Origin: Cryptomeria japonica
Lineage: Eukaryota; Streptophyta; Pinopsida; Cupressales; Cupressaceae
Reading direction: 5' to 3'
Assembly (NCBI RefSeq): GCF_030272615.1
Contig: NC_081415.1
Coordinates: 234,681,303 to 234,745,302, forward strand
Length of the DNA: 64,000 nt
The notes beneath the pieces were generated by a model. It did not search any database and was not told where the DNA came from. It saw only the letters and a list, made by a program, of their open reading frames with translations. This document shows, one piece after another, positions 33,332-46,304 of this stretch (within the stretch, counting starts at the first letter, position 1; every line of letters begins with the position of its first letter). A program made the position numbers and the translations under genes.

Positions 33332-34573
33332 TGATAAGTCAATGTATTGACATGTTTTTATCAGGACTTTTAGGTTTTTGGTATCTTTTGGGTTGCATTA
33401 TGATAATAAAATATTGTGCATTGACTAAATGTAATCCATGTTTTAAAAACCAAACTTAAGAAATCATGTTTGAACCTTGCCAATTTCTTCCTGCAGCCAT
33501 GCCAATTTATTCCTGCAGCCAAATGGTTTGTCTTTGTGAAATGCAGATTATTTAGGATGATTTCATATGTGAGTTAATGAATGTATTAGTTAAAGTAAGA
33601 TACATGTGCATGTCCTTGTATTCTGTTTCTATTTTAGTGCAGGTAATAATTGATGCTGCAGTGACGAATTCTCTTCCGCGCCTAAGGATTGGAGAATCAC
33701 GCCAAAGAGCTAAAGGTCAAATTGAAGGAGATTCAAGCAAGCGTGATCTATGGCATAATCAGAGTAGTTGTACTTCACCATGGGAGTTTAACTCTAGTAC
33801 ATGTTTAATCTATAAAATATTTCTTTTGCGTGCCAAGGACTATGGTTCGGTTACAGATCCACAGTTCCTGCAGCCAAGCTCTTTGTTATCCCCTTCATCT
33901 AGTAGTGATCCACCTTTTCTTCTGGGTGTAATTGTAGTTATCCATTGTAGTTTGTCTTTTCTATTTAATAAGCTCTCCCTTCTTTTCTGAGTGTTAGACA
34001 GAATGGAAAAGGATTGAGCAATTTTTGTCACGTATTCTAGATTTTCATCTTTTGGATATGTAATTATCTTTCAAGAAGAAATGAATAAAAACATGTTATT
34101 TTGATCTGTTAAGAGTTCTTTACAGAGAGTTTGATATCACCCATTCAAGGGGGCCCACTTGGTGAGTGATCCTTTGTTTATGATTATTGAAGTTAGTTTT
34201 TACTTAGTTGTAGTAGAAGTTCATGACTGGGATGTTCCTGCAACCACTAGAAACAGATCCTTTGACTGTTCCTATAGCCAAGGCAAAACAGTGTTAGTCC
34301 TATTATTTCCATTAATTCATTTCAGCAGAAATTTGAAAAGCTTTCATTTAGTCTTTCTGATTTTTATTCCTACCTTTCTTCTAGTAATTGAGAATAATCA
34401 TTCAAGGAGCTTAGTGCATATATCTTGCAGACCCATTTCAAGTTTTATGTTCCTGGATTGACAACTAAATGAACACCAACCATGAGAATAGTAAACTCTA
34501 CCATATGAATATCCAAACCTCAGGTTGAGATTTCAATTAGAGATATTATTGTTATTTAATGTTGGGGTAGACA
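33332..34573. mobile_element. Solo LTR (1,242 bp) of an unrelated family in G3 gag
   Basis: It starts TGATAAGTCAATG, ends GGGGTAGACA, is flanked by perfect ATCAC duplications, and has no internal retroviral coding sequence. A TATA-like TCTATAAAATA lies near 33812. Its removal restores the gag frame exactly. The family is not one of the others in this window. The orientation is uncertain because the TATA-like site is the only directional cue. Confidence 0.8.
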
Positions 34574-35845
34574 ATCACATTATATACATCCTTCATCAAG
34601 AAAATTCCCCACCTCCTCCTCCTCCAAATGACATAGACATGTTGAGGCAACAAGTCGAGAATCATGGCCAACAACTCCACAGTGGTGTGAAAACAAATCA
34701 GTTTTCACTTAATGATATTTGTCCCTATCCCTTTGATAGGAATCTACATATGCCACCTTTCCCATGAGGGTCTGAAACACCTAAGTTCAAAAATTATCGA
34801 GGAAAAGGAGACCCTCGTGATCATGCTAGAGAATTTCATTCAGCATGCCTAGAAGTGGTATATGAGGACACATACCTAATGTGAATTTTTCCCCAAAGTT
34901 TGGGAGGGACAACTACATCATGGTTTTCCCGACTAGTAGGTGGTATTAGGACATTTGAAGAACTAGTCCAGATATTCCTTGCACATTACTCACATAACAT
35001 TGAACGTGATATCACCATGGCCGATCTATGTAACACCAAACAAAAAATAGGAGAGCTATTTTTCAGCTTTCCTGCAACGATGGTGACAAATGTCTAGCAG
35101 ATGTTCCCTTCGGCTACTCGAAAGAGAGCTAGTGGAAATCTTTATTTCCAACTTAAACAAAGAAATGGAATTTCATTTAGACATGAAAGGCACAGAGTCC
35201 TTTAATGAAATGATCACCCAGGGTTTAAAATGTGAATGTGCCCTCATCAAAAAGGGACTTATCAAAATATACAATGAACACAAAGATGAGCCTCGCCCGT
35301 GATTCAACGGTGATAAACCTAACTTCTGGAATAAAAACAAAAACATCATCAATGATGGGGTTGTATATGCAAGAACTATCAAAAGTGCACAACCTGTGGT
35401 CCACTTTGCAGGGAAAAACCCCCCTCCTAAGACCAACATGGTTCCTCCCCCACCAAATCCAGGATGAAATGTACCACAAGAAGAACCAAGACAACGCTAG
35501 CAAAATTATAAACAAAAATGAACGTACACTCCCTTAGGGGAAACTATTGAAATGGTGTTACGTTAGTTGGTCTCTTCAAATCTAGTGACTTTACCAAAAA
35601 AATCCAATTATGAACCTCAGGTCAAACCTTAATGGTGGAGGGATAATGAACACTATGAATTCCATCAAGGGAAAGGGCATAAAACAAGCAATTTTCACAG
35701 ATTGAAAGATCTTGTTCAGGATCTTATTGATTGAGGCAAGATTGAAATTGAAGGACATGACCCAAAAATAACGAACAATTATCATATTACGTTTAAAAAT
35801 CCACTTCCATCACAAGATCAAAGGGGTCCTTCCACTTCAGGGTGA

Positions 35846-36760
35846 AACACATATACCACTGATTATACGTGAGCTACCTATAATTACATTGTGAATCACC
35901 TATATGATGCCAATGAACAAATTGCAACTATTACCATCAAAAATCCAAATTTTGCCTACAATGTTGTTACGTGTCACAACAAGATCACCATTAAAAAAGC
36001 TCCACAAGGCACCCCCTCCATCCCAAAGTAGTATAACCTTGTGGAACAGTTAGATAAGATGCCTTCACTTATCTCCATCTTAGAGCTTTTGTGCCTATCC
36101 CCATCTCATAAAACAATCTTGGATCAAGCTCTCCAAGAGGCGTCAGTCCTTGCAAATCTAAATACAAATCAATTCCAAGCTATGGTTGGAAATCTGAGAT
36201 CATCACCATGTCTCACTTTCTCTAAAAGTGACAATACATCCTTCCAGCAACCTCATAATGCCTCACTCCATATTGAAGGATTTATCAACCAACATAGGAT
36301 CAAGCGAGTCTTGATCGGCAATGGAGTAGGCATAAATATCTGTACACTAGAATTGGTCACAACATTGGGGTATGCAGTTGAATCAGTGGATCCACGCAAA
36401 AAGATAACCATAAAAGCTTATGATGATGCAGAGCATTCATCCAAAGGCACAGTTGTGTTACCAATCCGAGTGGGCCCAGTGGTGAAGCACATCATATGTC
36501 AAGTTTTGGACCTTCCTTTGTCATAAAATTTATTGTTAGGAAGAGCTTGGATACACGACATGCAAGCCATTCCATCCACCTACCACCAGTGTATCAATTT
36601 TCCTCATAACAGTGTAGAAATTACAATCTTGGGTGATGCAAATCCATTTTCATATTGTAATAATATCAACCATCAACTAGAGATTACCATTCCCAACAAT
36701 AGAGAAGCTATCCCATCCACATCATATGTAAATCCATGCTCTCTTTCCATTTCAAAGACC
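35846..36760 (+). pseudogene. pol: G3 protease region
   Basis: An upstream linker (MPSLISILELLCLSPSHKTI) leads to the retropepsin half-site IKRVLIGNGVGINI, where the catalytic aspartate seen in G2 (LIDNG) is glycine. ELVTTLGYAVESVDPRKKI and NLLLGRAWIHDMQ follow. A stop at 36524-36526 splits it. The copy is catalytically dead by that substitution alone. Confidence 0.85.
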
Positions 36761-38400
36761 ACTATACCCAAGCAAGAGAAGCTAAAAATGAAAATGGCAG
36801 AGGAAGGTCCTAGGAAGTACAATCTCAGCCAACTCTTTTGTATTGGGCAAGTACCAACTTCCCCTAGAACTCATGGTAAACCACAAAAGTTACTTCAAGC
36901 ACCACTGGTCAACCCAACATGCACTTTGACACTTTTTATCCTTGGAAAGAGTCAAGAAGAAGAGACCAGAGATGAGGACTTAGCAGAATGGATCTATAAA
37001 TAACCTACCACCACAGACATCCCACAAGCTAAGCTTCTCATAGATCAATATGGAAAAGGCCTTCTCATTATGTAAAGAATGGGTTATGATGGTCAAAGTG
37101 CTTTGGGACCTTGCAAGCAAGGATGACATGAGCCATTGTAGCTAGAATTAAAGCCTAAATATAACACTGGATTAGGCTTTCAAAAGGAGATTCTTCCTAA
37201 ACTCAGATTCAAAGGGCAACCTAGCAAACCTCTATATTAACCCACTACAAACATAAAGAGGTCACCTTTGATTATATCAGCAGCACCTAGAACCACACCA
37301 ATTACTCCAATATAGTTGAACATCTAGGTAATAAAATCCACAACACCAATCATCCCACCCATAAAACCAACAACTCCATCAACAACAACAACCACATAAA
37401 TAACACCATTAGCAGTATCAGAACCCCCAGTAGTATTAACAACACTGGCAATTCCAACAGAAGTAGCAAATTCAACAATGCTTATGCTACCTATATCGGA
37501 TTCACTAATCCCCATAATCCTTCTTGCAGCACCAATCATTTCATCTACAAGGGTACATCAACCAATCACACCTGCAGTGTTTAACTCAAAGGACATCCCA
37601 GTATGGTATAGTAATCGGATACTGGAAAGTGACTCAGAGACTGACTCACATGAGTGGGAATTTGATTCCATCCAACTTAATACTTCAGATGAGGAAGATG
37701 CATCACTACCTCCACCTCGCAAAGACATCCCTATTTATGGTGAAGCATAGATAAAGACCTCTTGGGTTCCTAAACTGGAACCATCTTCCATAGACCCTAC
37801 ATCACATCCTATGCCTAATTCTGATAGGGAGAGTACCATCAATGACATTCACCACAATGTTTGGGCCCTCACTAACACATCTTATGAACTTAACTTGATC
37901 GATGAGGTAATGCCTATTATCCATCCTGAACTCATTGAATGGAACCAACCTAATCCCCCATGTCTTGACCATTTCTAAAATGATGAGGCAATCATTGACT
38001 TTTTCAAACTATGAGATAACATACCAAGTGGGGATCACACCATTGAACTTAATAGCACAGCCTACTTTAGGGTGGATGCCAAACCTTTTAGCTGCAAAAA
38101 TATAACAATAAAACATGGATCTTCCAGTGAAAACCACACTGTGGCACTCTTTGATCCCAAAAAAGTATAAAGAAAGAGTGTATCCAATGGTGAAAACCTC
38201 TCTAAGGTGCCTGAGGATGAAAGGTTTGACATCCTCCCTTCTAGTACAAAGTACAAACGATCAACAATCCTTATTGAAGAGACAAAAGAATACAACATGG
38301 GGACTCCTGAAACTCCTCACCACATACATCTAGCATCTCTTTTAACTCCAAAGGAATAGCCTAAGTTTGTCAAATTCTTCCAGAAGCATTAGATCAAATT
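36761..38400 (+). pseudogene. pol: G3 linker with G-patch-like domain
   Basis: Homologous to 22020-23640 in G2: MAEEGPRKYNLSQLFCIGQ, EETRDEDLAEWIYK then stop (37001-37003), a G-patch segment broken by stops at about 37074 and 37124, a low-complexity part, HEWEFDSIQLN and the pre-RT linker. More stops than in G2. Confidence 0.75.
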
Positions 38401-39185
38401 TGCATGGTCATATCCAGACATGCCTGGTCTTGATCCGGATTTAGTCATTCATCACCTCGCCATCGCAGAAGGAGCCAAGCCTGTCAAATAGAAACTTCGC
38501 AAGATGCACCCCCAGATTGCGATGCTAGTCAAAGCAGAACTTAAGAAACTCCTGGATGTTGGTTTTATTAGACCAATTGACTATGCAGATTGGATATCCA
38601 ATATTGTGGCTGTCGGCAAACCCAATGGGGGCATCTATATTATTACTGACTTCAGATATCTAAACAAGGAATGTCCTAAAGATGACTTCCCTAACAAACA
38701 TCGACATAATCATCGACCTAACAACACGACATGCCATGCTTTCTTTCATGGATGGATTTTTAGGGTACAACTAGATAAAGATCACACCAGAGGATCAACA
38801 TAAGACAACCTTCACAGGTCCATGGGGAACATATTGTTGGAATGTAATGTCTTTCATTCTAAAGAATGCAGGAGCGACCTATCAAAGAGAAATGACAACC
38901 ATCTTTCATGATATGATGCATACCATAATGGAAGATTATGTTGATGACTTACTGGCAAAATCACTCATGAGAGAAGATCATCTAGAAATATTAGATAAAA
39001 CCTTTGATAGACTAGAACAATATCATGTATGACTCAACCCAAAGAAATGTGTCTTTGGAGTAACCTCAGGGAAACTTCTAGTATACATTGTCTCAAGCAA
39101 AGGCATTGAGGTCGATCCTACAAAGGTCAAAGCAATCATGGACATGCCACCCCCATGGAACATTAGTTAGCTAAGGACATTACAA
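38401..39185 (+). pseudogene. pol: G3 reverse transcriptase
   Basis: LKKLLDVGFIRPIDYADWIS, NGGIYIITDFRYLNKECPKD, a frameshift near 38690, then MSFILKNAGATYQ and the intact YVDDLLAKS box, with a stop at 39030-39032. The thumb fuses at about 39182 to repeated linker sequence, exactly as in G2 at 24460. Confidence 0.87.
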
Positions 39186-39735
39186 CAAACATCCCACAAG
39201 CTAAGCTTCCCACAGATCAAGAAGAAGAGACCAGAGATGAGGACTTAGTATAATGGATCTATAAAGACGCTATCACCATAGACATCCCATAAGCTAAGCT
39301 TCCCACAAATCAATATGGAAAAGGCCTTCTCATTATGCAAATAATGGGCTATGATGGTCAAAGTGCTTTGGGACCTTGCAAGAAAGGATGACATGAGCCA
39401 CTACAGCCGAAATTAAATCCTAAAGATAACACTGGATTAGGCTTTCAAGAGGAGACTCTTCCTAAGCTGTGATTCAAAGGAAAACCTAGCAAACCTCTAT
39501 ATCATCCTAAAACTCTAAAGAGGTCTCCTTTGATTATATCAGCAACACCAAGCAGCATACCAACTTCCCCACTAAGGCTAAAAATCCCAGCAATATCATC
39601 CACAACACCAATCATCCCACCAATCAAACCAACAACCCCATCAGCAGCAGCAACTGCATCAATAGCATCATTATCAATATCAGAACCCCCAGCAGTATCG
39701 ACAACATCGACAATTCCATCAGAAGCAGCAGATTC
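39186..39735 (+). pseudogene. pol: G3 truncated second linker unit
   Basis: NIPQAKLPTDQ-type, EETRDEDL and G-patch sequence, then Pro/Thr/Ile-rich coding (TPIIPPIKPTTPSA). It stops abruptly at GCAGATTC and continues with LTR sequence CTAAAAATGCAAC. This is the left edge of the deletion that removed the rest of pol, the 3' region and the LTR start. Confidence 0.8.
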
Positions 39736-40842
39736 CTAAAAATGCAACTTGCACCTATTTGTTGAAATAAATGAATTTTATTTTAATAAAAATCCTATTT
39801 TCCTTCACCCACCTGCAATCCTAATCCCCTTCCTAATTAGCCTAATCTATCCCCTAATTATTGTCACTTTCCTAAGCAACTTGAAGTCACTTCTCAAAGA
39901 CTCCAAACTCTTTGACAAGCATTTAAGGCTTGATGTGTTCAACAAGCTAACCTCTAAATTCTTCTAAACCACTAATGGCTCTTACATGACCATTTATGGT
40001 CAAATACACTTGTACCCATGGTTAGGGACTCTGACCCCTAACTCAACCTTCATGAAACCTATGTGTCTCCTCAAGAATTTCTTGCCTTGACCATGTTTAT
40101 CCTCACTAACTCTTGCACAAGAGTTTACCCATTGGATAAAACCACTATTCCTTGAATAATGAATTTATCCATTCAACTCAACATTAACCTTACCTTCCAA
40201 GTTAACCCTCAGGTCATGTCAAGCATTTAATGCTTCTTCCCTCCCCTCTCAACCCATCTCATGTTGACACTTATCATCCATCCATTGCTCCTGACCCTTG
40301 TTGAGATTACTCAATCTCAACCATCCATTGCTCCATTTTTCCTATAAATAGAGCCCATTTCTTCATAATCCAAATCCTGAAAACTTGTATGCATTTACAT
40401 TATAGTCATTTTTAGAGAGCATTTAGTATAAATCAATCATATTCACTCATTTGGTTTAAAATCAACACTAGTTACATAGATAATCTCTTATTTTAGCTTT
40501 TATTCACACTTGCATAGCATTAGATTAATCATTTTTTAGTCTTGAATCTCCATAAGGCATCCATAGTGCAAAAAGCTATTGAGAGCTACACTAATTTGGA
40601 ACTTGGAGAGGAGAGGAACAAGGGAGGAGGAGCTACAAGCATGGTGGAAGGCATTTGGAAATGCCTTATTGTATTTGCTTTCATTGTCAAATGCTTTATT
40701 ATGTTTTTAGTGTCTCTCTTGGTATGCCTGCTTAGACTAGTCTTTGGTTGATTAACACTAACAGTTCTTTGTTTCTTTTTGTTTCTTTATGTGTTATACC
40801 ACCACAGGTTTTGTCTAACATCTCCCATTTTTTAGAGCGTCA
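39736..40842 (+). repeat. G3 3' LTR, 5'-truncated (about 1.1 kb)
   Basis: It begins at the position equivalent to about 29124 of the 5' LTR, so roughly the first 290 bases are missing. It contains TATAAATAG at 40343-40351 and ends TTTTAGAGCGTCA at 40842, followed by the ACTAT duplication. Confidence 0.9.
40641..40751 (+). CDS. Hydrophobic micro-ORF in G3 3' LTR
   Basis: Same frame as 30101-30211: MVEGIWKCLIVFAFIV... ending LLRLVFG. Listed for completeness. Coding status uncertain. Confidence 0.3.
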   Translation: MVEGIWKCLIVFAFIVKCFIMFLVSLLVCLLRLVFG

Positions 40843-40847
40843 ACTAT

Positions 40848-41075
40848 AATCACTGAGTTAAACCTCATACATTTGAGGTAGGTGATCTTGTTCTTCAAGA
40901 GAATCCACGTAACCAACCAAATAGAGAACATCAGGGAAAATTTGAATCAAACTAGCTGGGTCCATATGTTATCACTGTTGTATTTGGGTCCGGGGCATAT
41001 CAGTTGGCTACTTTAGAAGGAGAACCGCGAGCAAATCCAATCAATAGCATGCACCTCAAATGGTTTTATACATAA
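40848..41075 (+). pseudogene. pol: G2 integrase C-terminal end (after G3)
   Basis: Continues the frame cut at 28834: a stop replaces the W codon, then VKPHTFEVGDLVLQENP, HQGKFESN-like, VFGSGAYQLATLEGEP and MHLKWFYT followed by TAA at 41073-41075. This is the GPF/GPY-like C-terminal domain, and the TAA is the natural end of pol in this family. Confidence 0.85.
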
Positions 41076-43620
41076 GTTGTATAGAGCATCAGGCACCAAT
41101 ACATATCGGAAAAATGCCAAAAACATTCAGATAAATGTCCTGAAGAAAATGCAAAAGAAAATCAAAATAGTCAAGAAAAATTCATGTATCCAAACGGTGA
41201 ACAACCACTCCAATGGCACCTTGGGTAAGTGCGATGGTGAAAACCTGGCAAATAGGTGTCACTCATAAAAGCTATGGCTCCATTGTCTTTCAAACTTGTT
41301 GTGATCAAATTCATTGCATCCACACATCCATCAGTCAAAACCATGGCTTGTTATTGATCTGCAATCAAGGATAGTACCGTATGCATCTTGCATCCCACTT
41401 TTTCATAGTCATGTCTAAACTAGGGGCAATGCCCTTAAACCTATTGATGGAAGTGGATTCTACATTACTTGTGATTAATTGAGTTCTTTATTTCAAAACT
41501 ATCTCATAAAATACCAAAAACATTAAAAAACAATCATATCAAAAAAATTCAAAAACACTCACAAAATAAAATAAAAAACATCAGAAAACATCCAAAAAGA
41601 ATAAAAAACATGACAACGCTTTTGTACATATGCTTTTTTTTAGTAGATAACCAAAAAAGCATTGTGAAATACTCAAACGATGATCACTTATCACATCGAC
41701 CAAACAATCAACATCGACCCGCAAAACTATTTTAACAATGATGCATCTCTCCTTACCAAAACAAAGACAAGATAACATTTTCTTTAACAAGAAAATTTTG
41801 TTTTAAGCTATCAAGTACTTGGTCGGTTTGTTATTTATTTATTTATTTATATCAGGTTCCTACGCTACTCTGGGATATCCACAAGTGATTAGAGTGGTCG
41901 GGATGGTTCCTAAGCATTGTTTTTCTATCTTCTATGAATTATTTCTAATGAAGTTATGGGGCATGTACTAATGGTGTCTACGTGGGTAGTTCACTAAGTT
42001 ACGCGATCTTATGCAAAATACAGTCATGGATTACTATGGCTTGCTGACTACAGCGTATACCTCGACCATATGAGCATGAACCATTATGGAGGGTCCATAT
42101 TCTTTTATTTGTTTCTTGCTTGTAGGTACAATGCTCCAAACTTGGTTCCTACTACCTCATCCAAAATTGATACTACCCTTGCTCAATGATGAAAATAAAG
42201 TACTATGGATCGTTATTTCATCTCATATGTTTATATTGCATTCCGTTGCATATCACCCATCCATTTTATCATTCATTATTCATACTCATGGTTTTGTATG
42301 CAAGTGTGAACAAGTTTAAAAATGAGAAGTTATTTGAAAAATGAATTGGTCTTGGATACAATCATGACAAAGTTCTCTGATACATCATCAGTGCATCATA
42401 CAAAGTCTAATCAACCTTGCATTCATCTATCATGAACACATCATCATTTCATTACATTTAGTTGAATTTAAATAAACTTCATTCTTAGATATTCATTAGA
42501 CTGCATTTAATATCATTTAGTTGCATTTGCATTCATAAAGTTCATTATCATTTACTTGCATTAGTATCATTACATCATTTCATCATTATAAAATCATGAC
42601 ATTTAGCTTCATTTGTATAAATTTCTCATAATTACATTTACTACCATTATTAGCCATTACTGTGCATTCATTTAGTATCATTTACAATCATCATTCACCA
42701 TAATTTAAACTTGTTTACCATACATTTGTTTAGATTTCCTTAGTTGCATGCATTTATTTATCTATCCATTAGTTAAGTGCATTCATCTATCCATCTAGAA
42801 TAAGAATATACTCTTTCATTTTCATCTTAAAAAGATTTAATTTAGGATTCATTAAAATGCATTCATTATCCTTCTAATGGCATTAGGTTGCAGTTATTCA
42901 TTACCCATGAGTTGCATTATCATCACATTATTATTTCACTTAATCATATTTTATCCACATTTAGGATCATAACAAAAACCATTTGTCTCAACATTGGTTT
43001 ATACATTTTACACATGCATTCATTTAGAAATCATTACATAAACATTTGTACTTTGCATTTGTTTATCCATATTGCATTCCTTTTAATCATCTATATACAT
43101 TTACATACACCATTCAATTCATTGCATTTCATCATATCAATCACAACTGCATATCATCATTGCATCGACATAAAACACAAGTGTTATATATATCATCGTT
43201 AGCATCATTCATTATGCATACATCATCATCATGGCATTACATACATAACGCATTTCACCAATGAATCGTGCATATATAAACTTGCATCCACATGTTAGTA
43301 TCACATTCATAAAACATGCATATAGATATCATACAAATCAATATAAAATATGCATATAGGAATCATCTCATAAACACATGCATATAGCAAGTCCCAATAT
43401 CCATCTAAGCATATATCATAGATCATCATCTTGCATAAATCCATACATATCATCAACATGTATATCATCACAAAATAGGGGATCTCCTCATATATCACAT
43501 CATATCATCTCGCAAAAACATACATGTATCAGAGTACAATGATGTCAAAAATATTGGCTACCAAGAGCCATCCAAGACACAGTCCAAAATGACAATGTAA
43601 TAAAATACTAAAATGCTCTC
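41076..43620 (+). other. G2 3' non-coding region with CATTTAG-type repeats
   Basis: Homologous to 10111-12634 of G1 in order and length. It includes AAAAACATTCA-type A-rich runs (41500-41620), CAGGTTCCTACGCTACTC (about 41855) and the CATTTAG-type tract at about 42440-43200. No credible sense coding sequence. Confidence 0.75.
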
Positions 43621-46206
43621 TCAAATGCCACTTTGGCTAGATGTTGCACCACCATCACCAACTGCTCTCCCACTACCCCCTGCACCACCTGCACTATCTT
43701 GTCATGGAGGACCCATCACACCACCACTACTCTGCATCCTCTGAAATTGCTCTGATCTCTCCTGACGCATCTGTGAATAGCTCAGTGCCCGTCGACTAGA
43801 TGGTATTGCCTGCTCATATAGACCCCACCAATAATCAACCTCTCCACCTACCCTTCATAACTCTCTCACCAGTGAATCAGTTGATAGCCCATGTCCCTGT
43901 ACTCCCTCCAATGCCCGAACTCTCTCCTACAACTGGATCACCCTATCAACTGCCCGATCTCTCTCCCGTAGCACTACACTCAACTCTGACTCCCATGCAA
44001 ATAGCTAAACATCTCTAGCTGCAACCTCTGCCTCCATATCCTCCAGCCAACTCTGCGAGACTAATATCATCTGATCCCATAGATCTCCTCCTCCCATCCC
44101 TATCAGGTCATCTCCTCCACCAGTAGCTCCTTCTCCTCCTCTAGTAGCTCCACCTCTCGTATCCATAGGTGCCTCTCCCTCGCCCATATCCCTGCCACCT
44201 TATCTCACTCCTCCCTGCATCAAAGGTCCTTGTGATAGTCACAATGGTTGCCCACCTCTCCCTCTCCACCACCTCCACCTCCAAATCCCCCACCTCCTCC
44301 AAATCCACCACCACCACCTCCTCCTCCTCCTCCATCACCTCTCCCTTGTCCCCCTACTCCAAATCCTTGACCCCCTCTCCTCCTTTATCTCTATCTCCTA
44401 TCCTCCTCAAAGGCTGGAATCGGCTCTATCGGATCTGATATGTGTGGAATAGGATGTGTTGTAATGTACTGGGTGTACTCATATGTCACTCCTGCATCTA
44501 CAATTCCCAGTGTCATTTGCCATGGTCTTGCCTGTAGAGTCTAAAACTCTGCTAAAGCTTGATCATATGGTAATACTGGCCTCCATTGGAACCTCTCTCA
44601 TACCACCTGTGCATATTCTCCTGAACCACTCGGTAATCCCTGCCTCCGTCTGAACTGTCTCAGCACTCTAATAGGTACCTGTCTCTCCACATTGTAGCAT
44701 GTCCTACCAATAAAGTACCATGTTATAAATGCATAAGGCAAGGCCTCTACATCATCCTCCCAGGGCTCGCACTCAATATAGGGCCTCCAAATCACTGCAT
44801 CTAAATCATCTAATGTCCACCGCCACCACTCTAACTTCCCCAGGTGGGGCTGGCTTATCATATCGCCATACATATACACATAGGGCTGATCCACTACCCT
44901 AAATCTCAGACTAACCGGTCAGGTCATAGGTAATTTCTCCCATGCCCAGATATGGAGAAGAGTGATCCCTACTCCTAGTGAGATTGTCTCTCGGTATACT
45001 ACCTCATCCAGCTCCTGATATAGGTGCGATAGAACGCACGGTCCCCATGCAAAGCGAGTCCCCTCAGTCATCATTTGCTATATCACCTAGCCCCAACCCA
45101 TGGCCAGTCCATGAGATCATCGATCCGAGCATAGCAGGCCCCCTAAATACTTGATAATACAACGGGTAGTGGCTCATATAATGCAGCTATATCCTCTAAT
45201 GCTATTGAGCCATCATGAATAAACACATCCTCATCAAAAAATCATTGCACCATTGCTATCCCCCTGGTCCATTCACATGTCACCAAACCCCCTTGGATAG
45301 GGATGTGTAGGATACGCCATACATCCTCCAGTGTCACAGTCATCTCCCCCTGTGCTAGGTGAAATGTACAAGTCTCACTGTGCCACCACTATGTCAATGC
45401 TATCATCAAACTGCAATTCGTCTGAATCATAGGCATATACATCACATCGTATAGGCTTGTTGTTGCAATGCAATCAACCTCGGCCTCTATCAGTCGATCT
45501 CTTAGTTGCTATGTGGTTGGATGCCTCTCCCACATCTATAAGATGAGAAGATCCTCCTACACACGCACATCAACCATCATCATCATTTGTTTTGTTTCAA
45601 ACTTTCTTAAGTTTAAACCTAGACTATCAACAAATACTTTGATCAAGAATCTTTGGGTCTCAACATGTAAGCAATCATGGCACACCTAGACTACACCGAG
45701 CATTTATCCTAATGACCTAAGTCTCAACAGGGCTGCCATGGTTCAAAACAACTAACCTCTCCATCCATTCATCATTAGCATCAGGAGATTCTTTTTCTGC
45801 AAACACTGGGGCATCTATTTGTCTAGACAATAGCGCTACTCTGCTCACAATAGTGCTACTCTACTGACAATCACTCTACAATAACTACACATTAGTGCTA
45901 AACAAACAATAAAGCTAGAACAACTATGCAAAAGTGCCATTTCAAAATAATAACACTACAAGGACTTAATAGCACTCAAATGACATTAGCACTAAAACAA
46001 CTACTCAAATGCGCGACAACTTACAAAAGTGCTAAAACCACTATGCAATAGTGCTATTGTTTTGAGTCAACTTGGGCCCTTCAAAAAAGATATAAAAAAT
46101 GCATGAAAAGCAAAATTTCAAATTTACATACCGCTGGTCCGTAGTCATCTGGTCGCTGGAATCGACGAACCCGCTCTAGCCGATGATCTGCTATCGGTAC
46201 CGACAT
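43621..46206 (-). pseudogene. Antisense PMD-glycine-rich-coiled-coil gene in G2 (two exons, decayed)
   Basis: Exon 1 (46206-46132) encodes MSVPIADHRLERVRRFQRPD then DYGPA. The intron is 46131-45557 (575 bp). Exon 2 (45556-43621) opens EDLLIL. The PMD shows ALT(Q)RWHSETCTFHL-type sequence, GEMTVTLEDVWRILHIPIQG, VIWRPYIECEPWEDD and NVERQVPIRVLRQFRRRQG. Then come a Gly/Phe-rich tail (GGGGGFGGGGGFGGGG, about 44330-44260), a second Gly-rich part with MGEGEAPMDTRGG, a coiled-coil-like stretch (DMEAEVAARDV, LRERDRAVDRV, RVRALEGV) and DYWWGLYEQAIPSSRRALSY. It ends SSQSGI plus TGA at 43623-43621. Many stops are Q/R/W codons changed by one transition, and there is a net frameshift. Confidence 0.8.
45557..46131 (-). 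other. Predicted phase-0 intron of the G2 antisense gene, with motif array
   Basis: Donor GCG|GTATGT and acceptor TGTGTGTAG|GAG on the minus strand. The part 45829-46060 carries TTAGCACTATTG / TAGCGCTATTG-like motifs in the minus-strand orientation. Both splice sites sit at the same codon boundaries as in G1. Confidence 0.7.
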
Positions 46207-46304
46207 CCTGACTATTGTTCACTCTTTCAAAAAGGCCCCTATTAGAGCTCTAAAATCACTATGCAGATGAATACAAATGACCCTGTTTTTACCCCTTCAC
46301 CCCC

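Larger units (their letters stand above)
33011..35845 (+). pseudogene. gag: G3 gag, interrupted by a solo LTR
   Basis: The ATG at 33011 opens MTQTRSRSRQLEIEEEEEEN, then FNRLFDEIPRSNVDAHFLRL. The frame is cut at 33331 by the solo LTR. Removing 33332-34573 plus one TSD rejoins the same frame (DHIIYILHQENSPPPPPPND). The capsid-like retrotransposon Gag core follows: FPQSLGGTTTSWFSRLVGGI and TFEELVQIFLAHYSHNIERD. A zinc-knuckle-like YEFHQGKGHKTSNFHRLKDL has lost its cysteines. Several stops (33323, 34765, 34881, 35095 and later) and shifts make it non-functional. Confidence 0.85.
28835..40842 (+). mobile_element. G3: third Tat-lineage element, nested in G2 integrase (12,008 bp)
   Basis: 5' LTR, primer site, leader, gag (interrupted by a solo LTR), protease, G-patch linker, RT, and a partial second linker that runs straight into a 5'-truncated 3' LTR. 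RNase H, integrase, the antisense gene and the first ~290 bases of the 3' LTR are deleted. The element therefore complements G2 in content: it keeps gag that G2 lost, and G2 keeps what G3 lost. It shares the linker-RT duplication junction with G2. Confidence 0.92.

Noticed and set aside
33577-34461. Two plus-strand frames of about 100-137 codons in the solo LTR
   Set aside because: They lie inside a non-coding LTR with TG/CA ends and a target duplication, and show no domain pattern.
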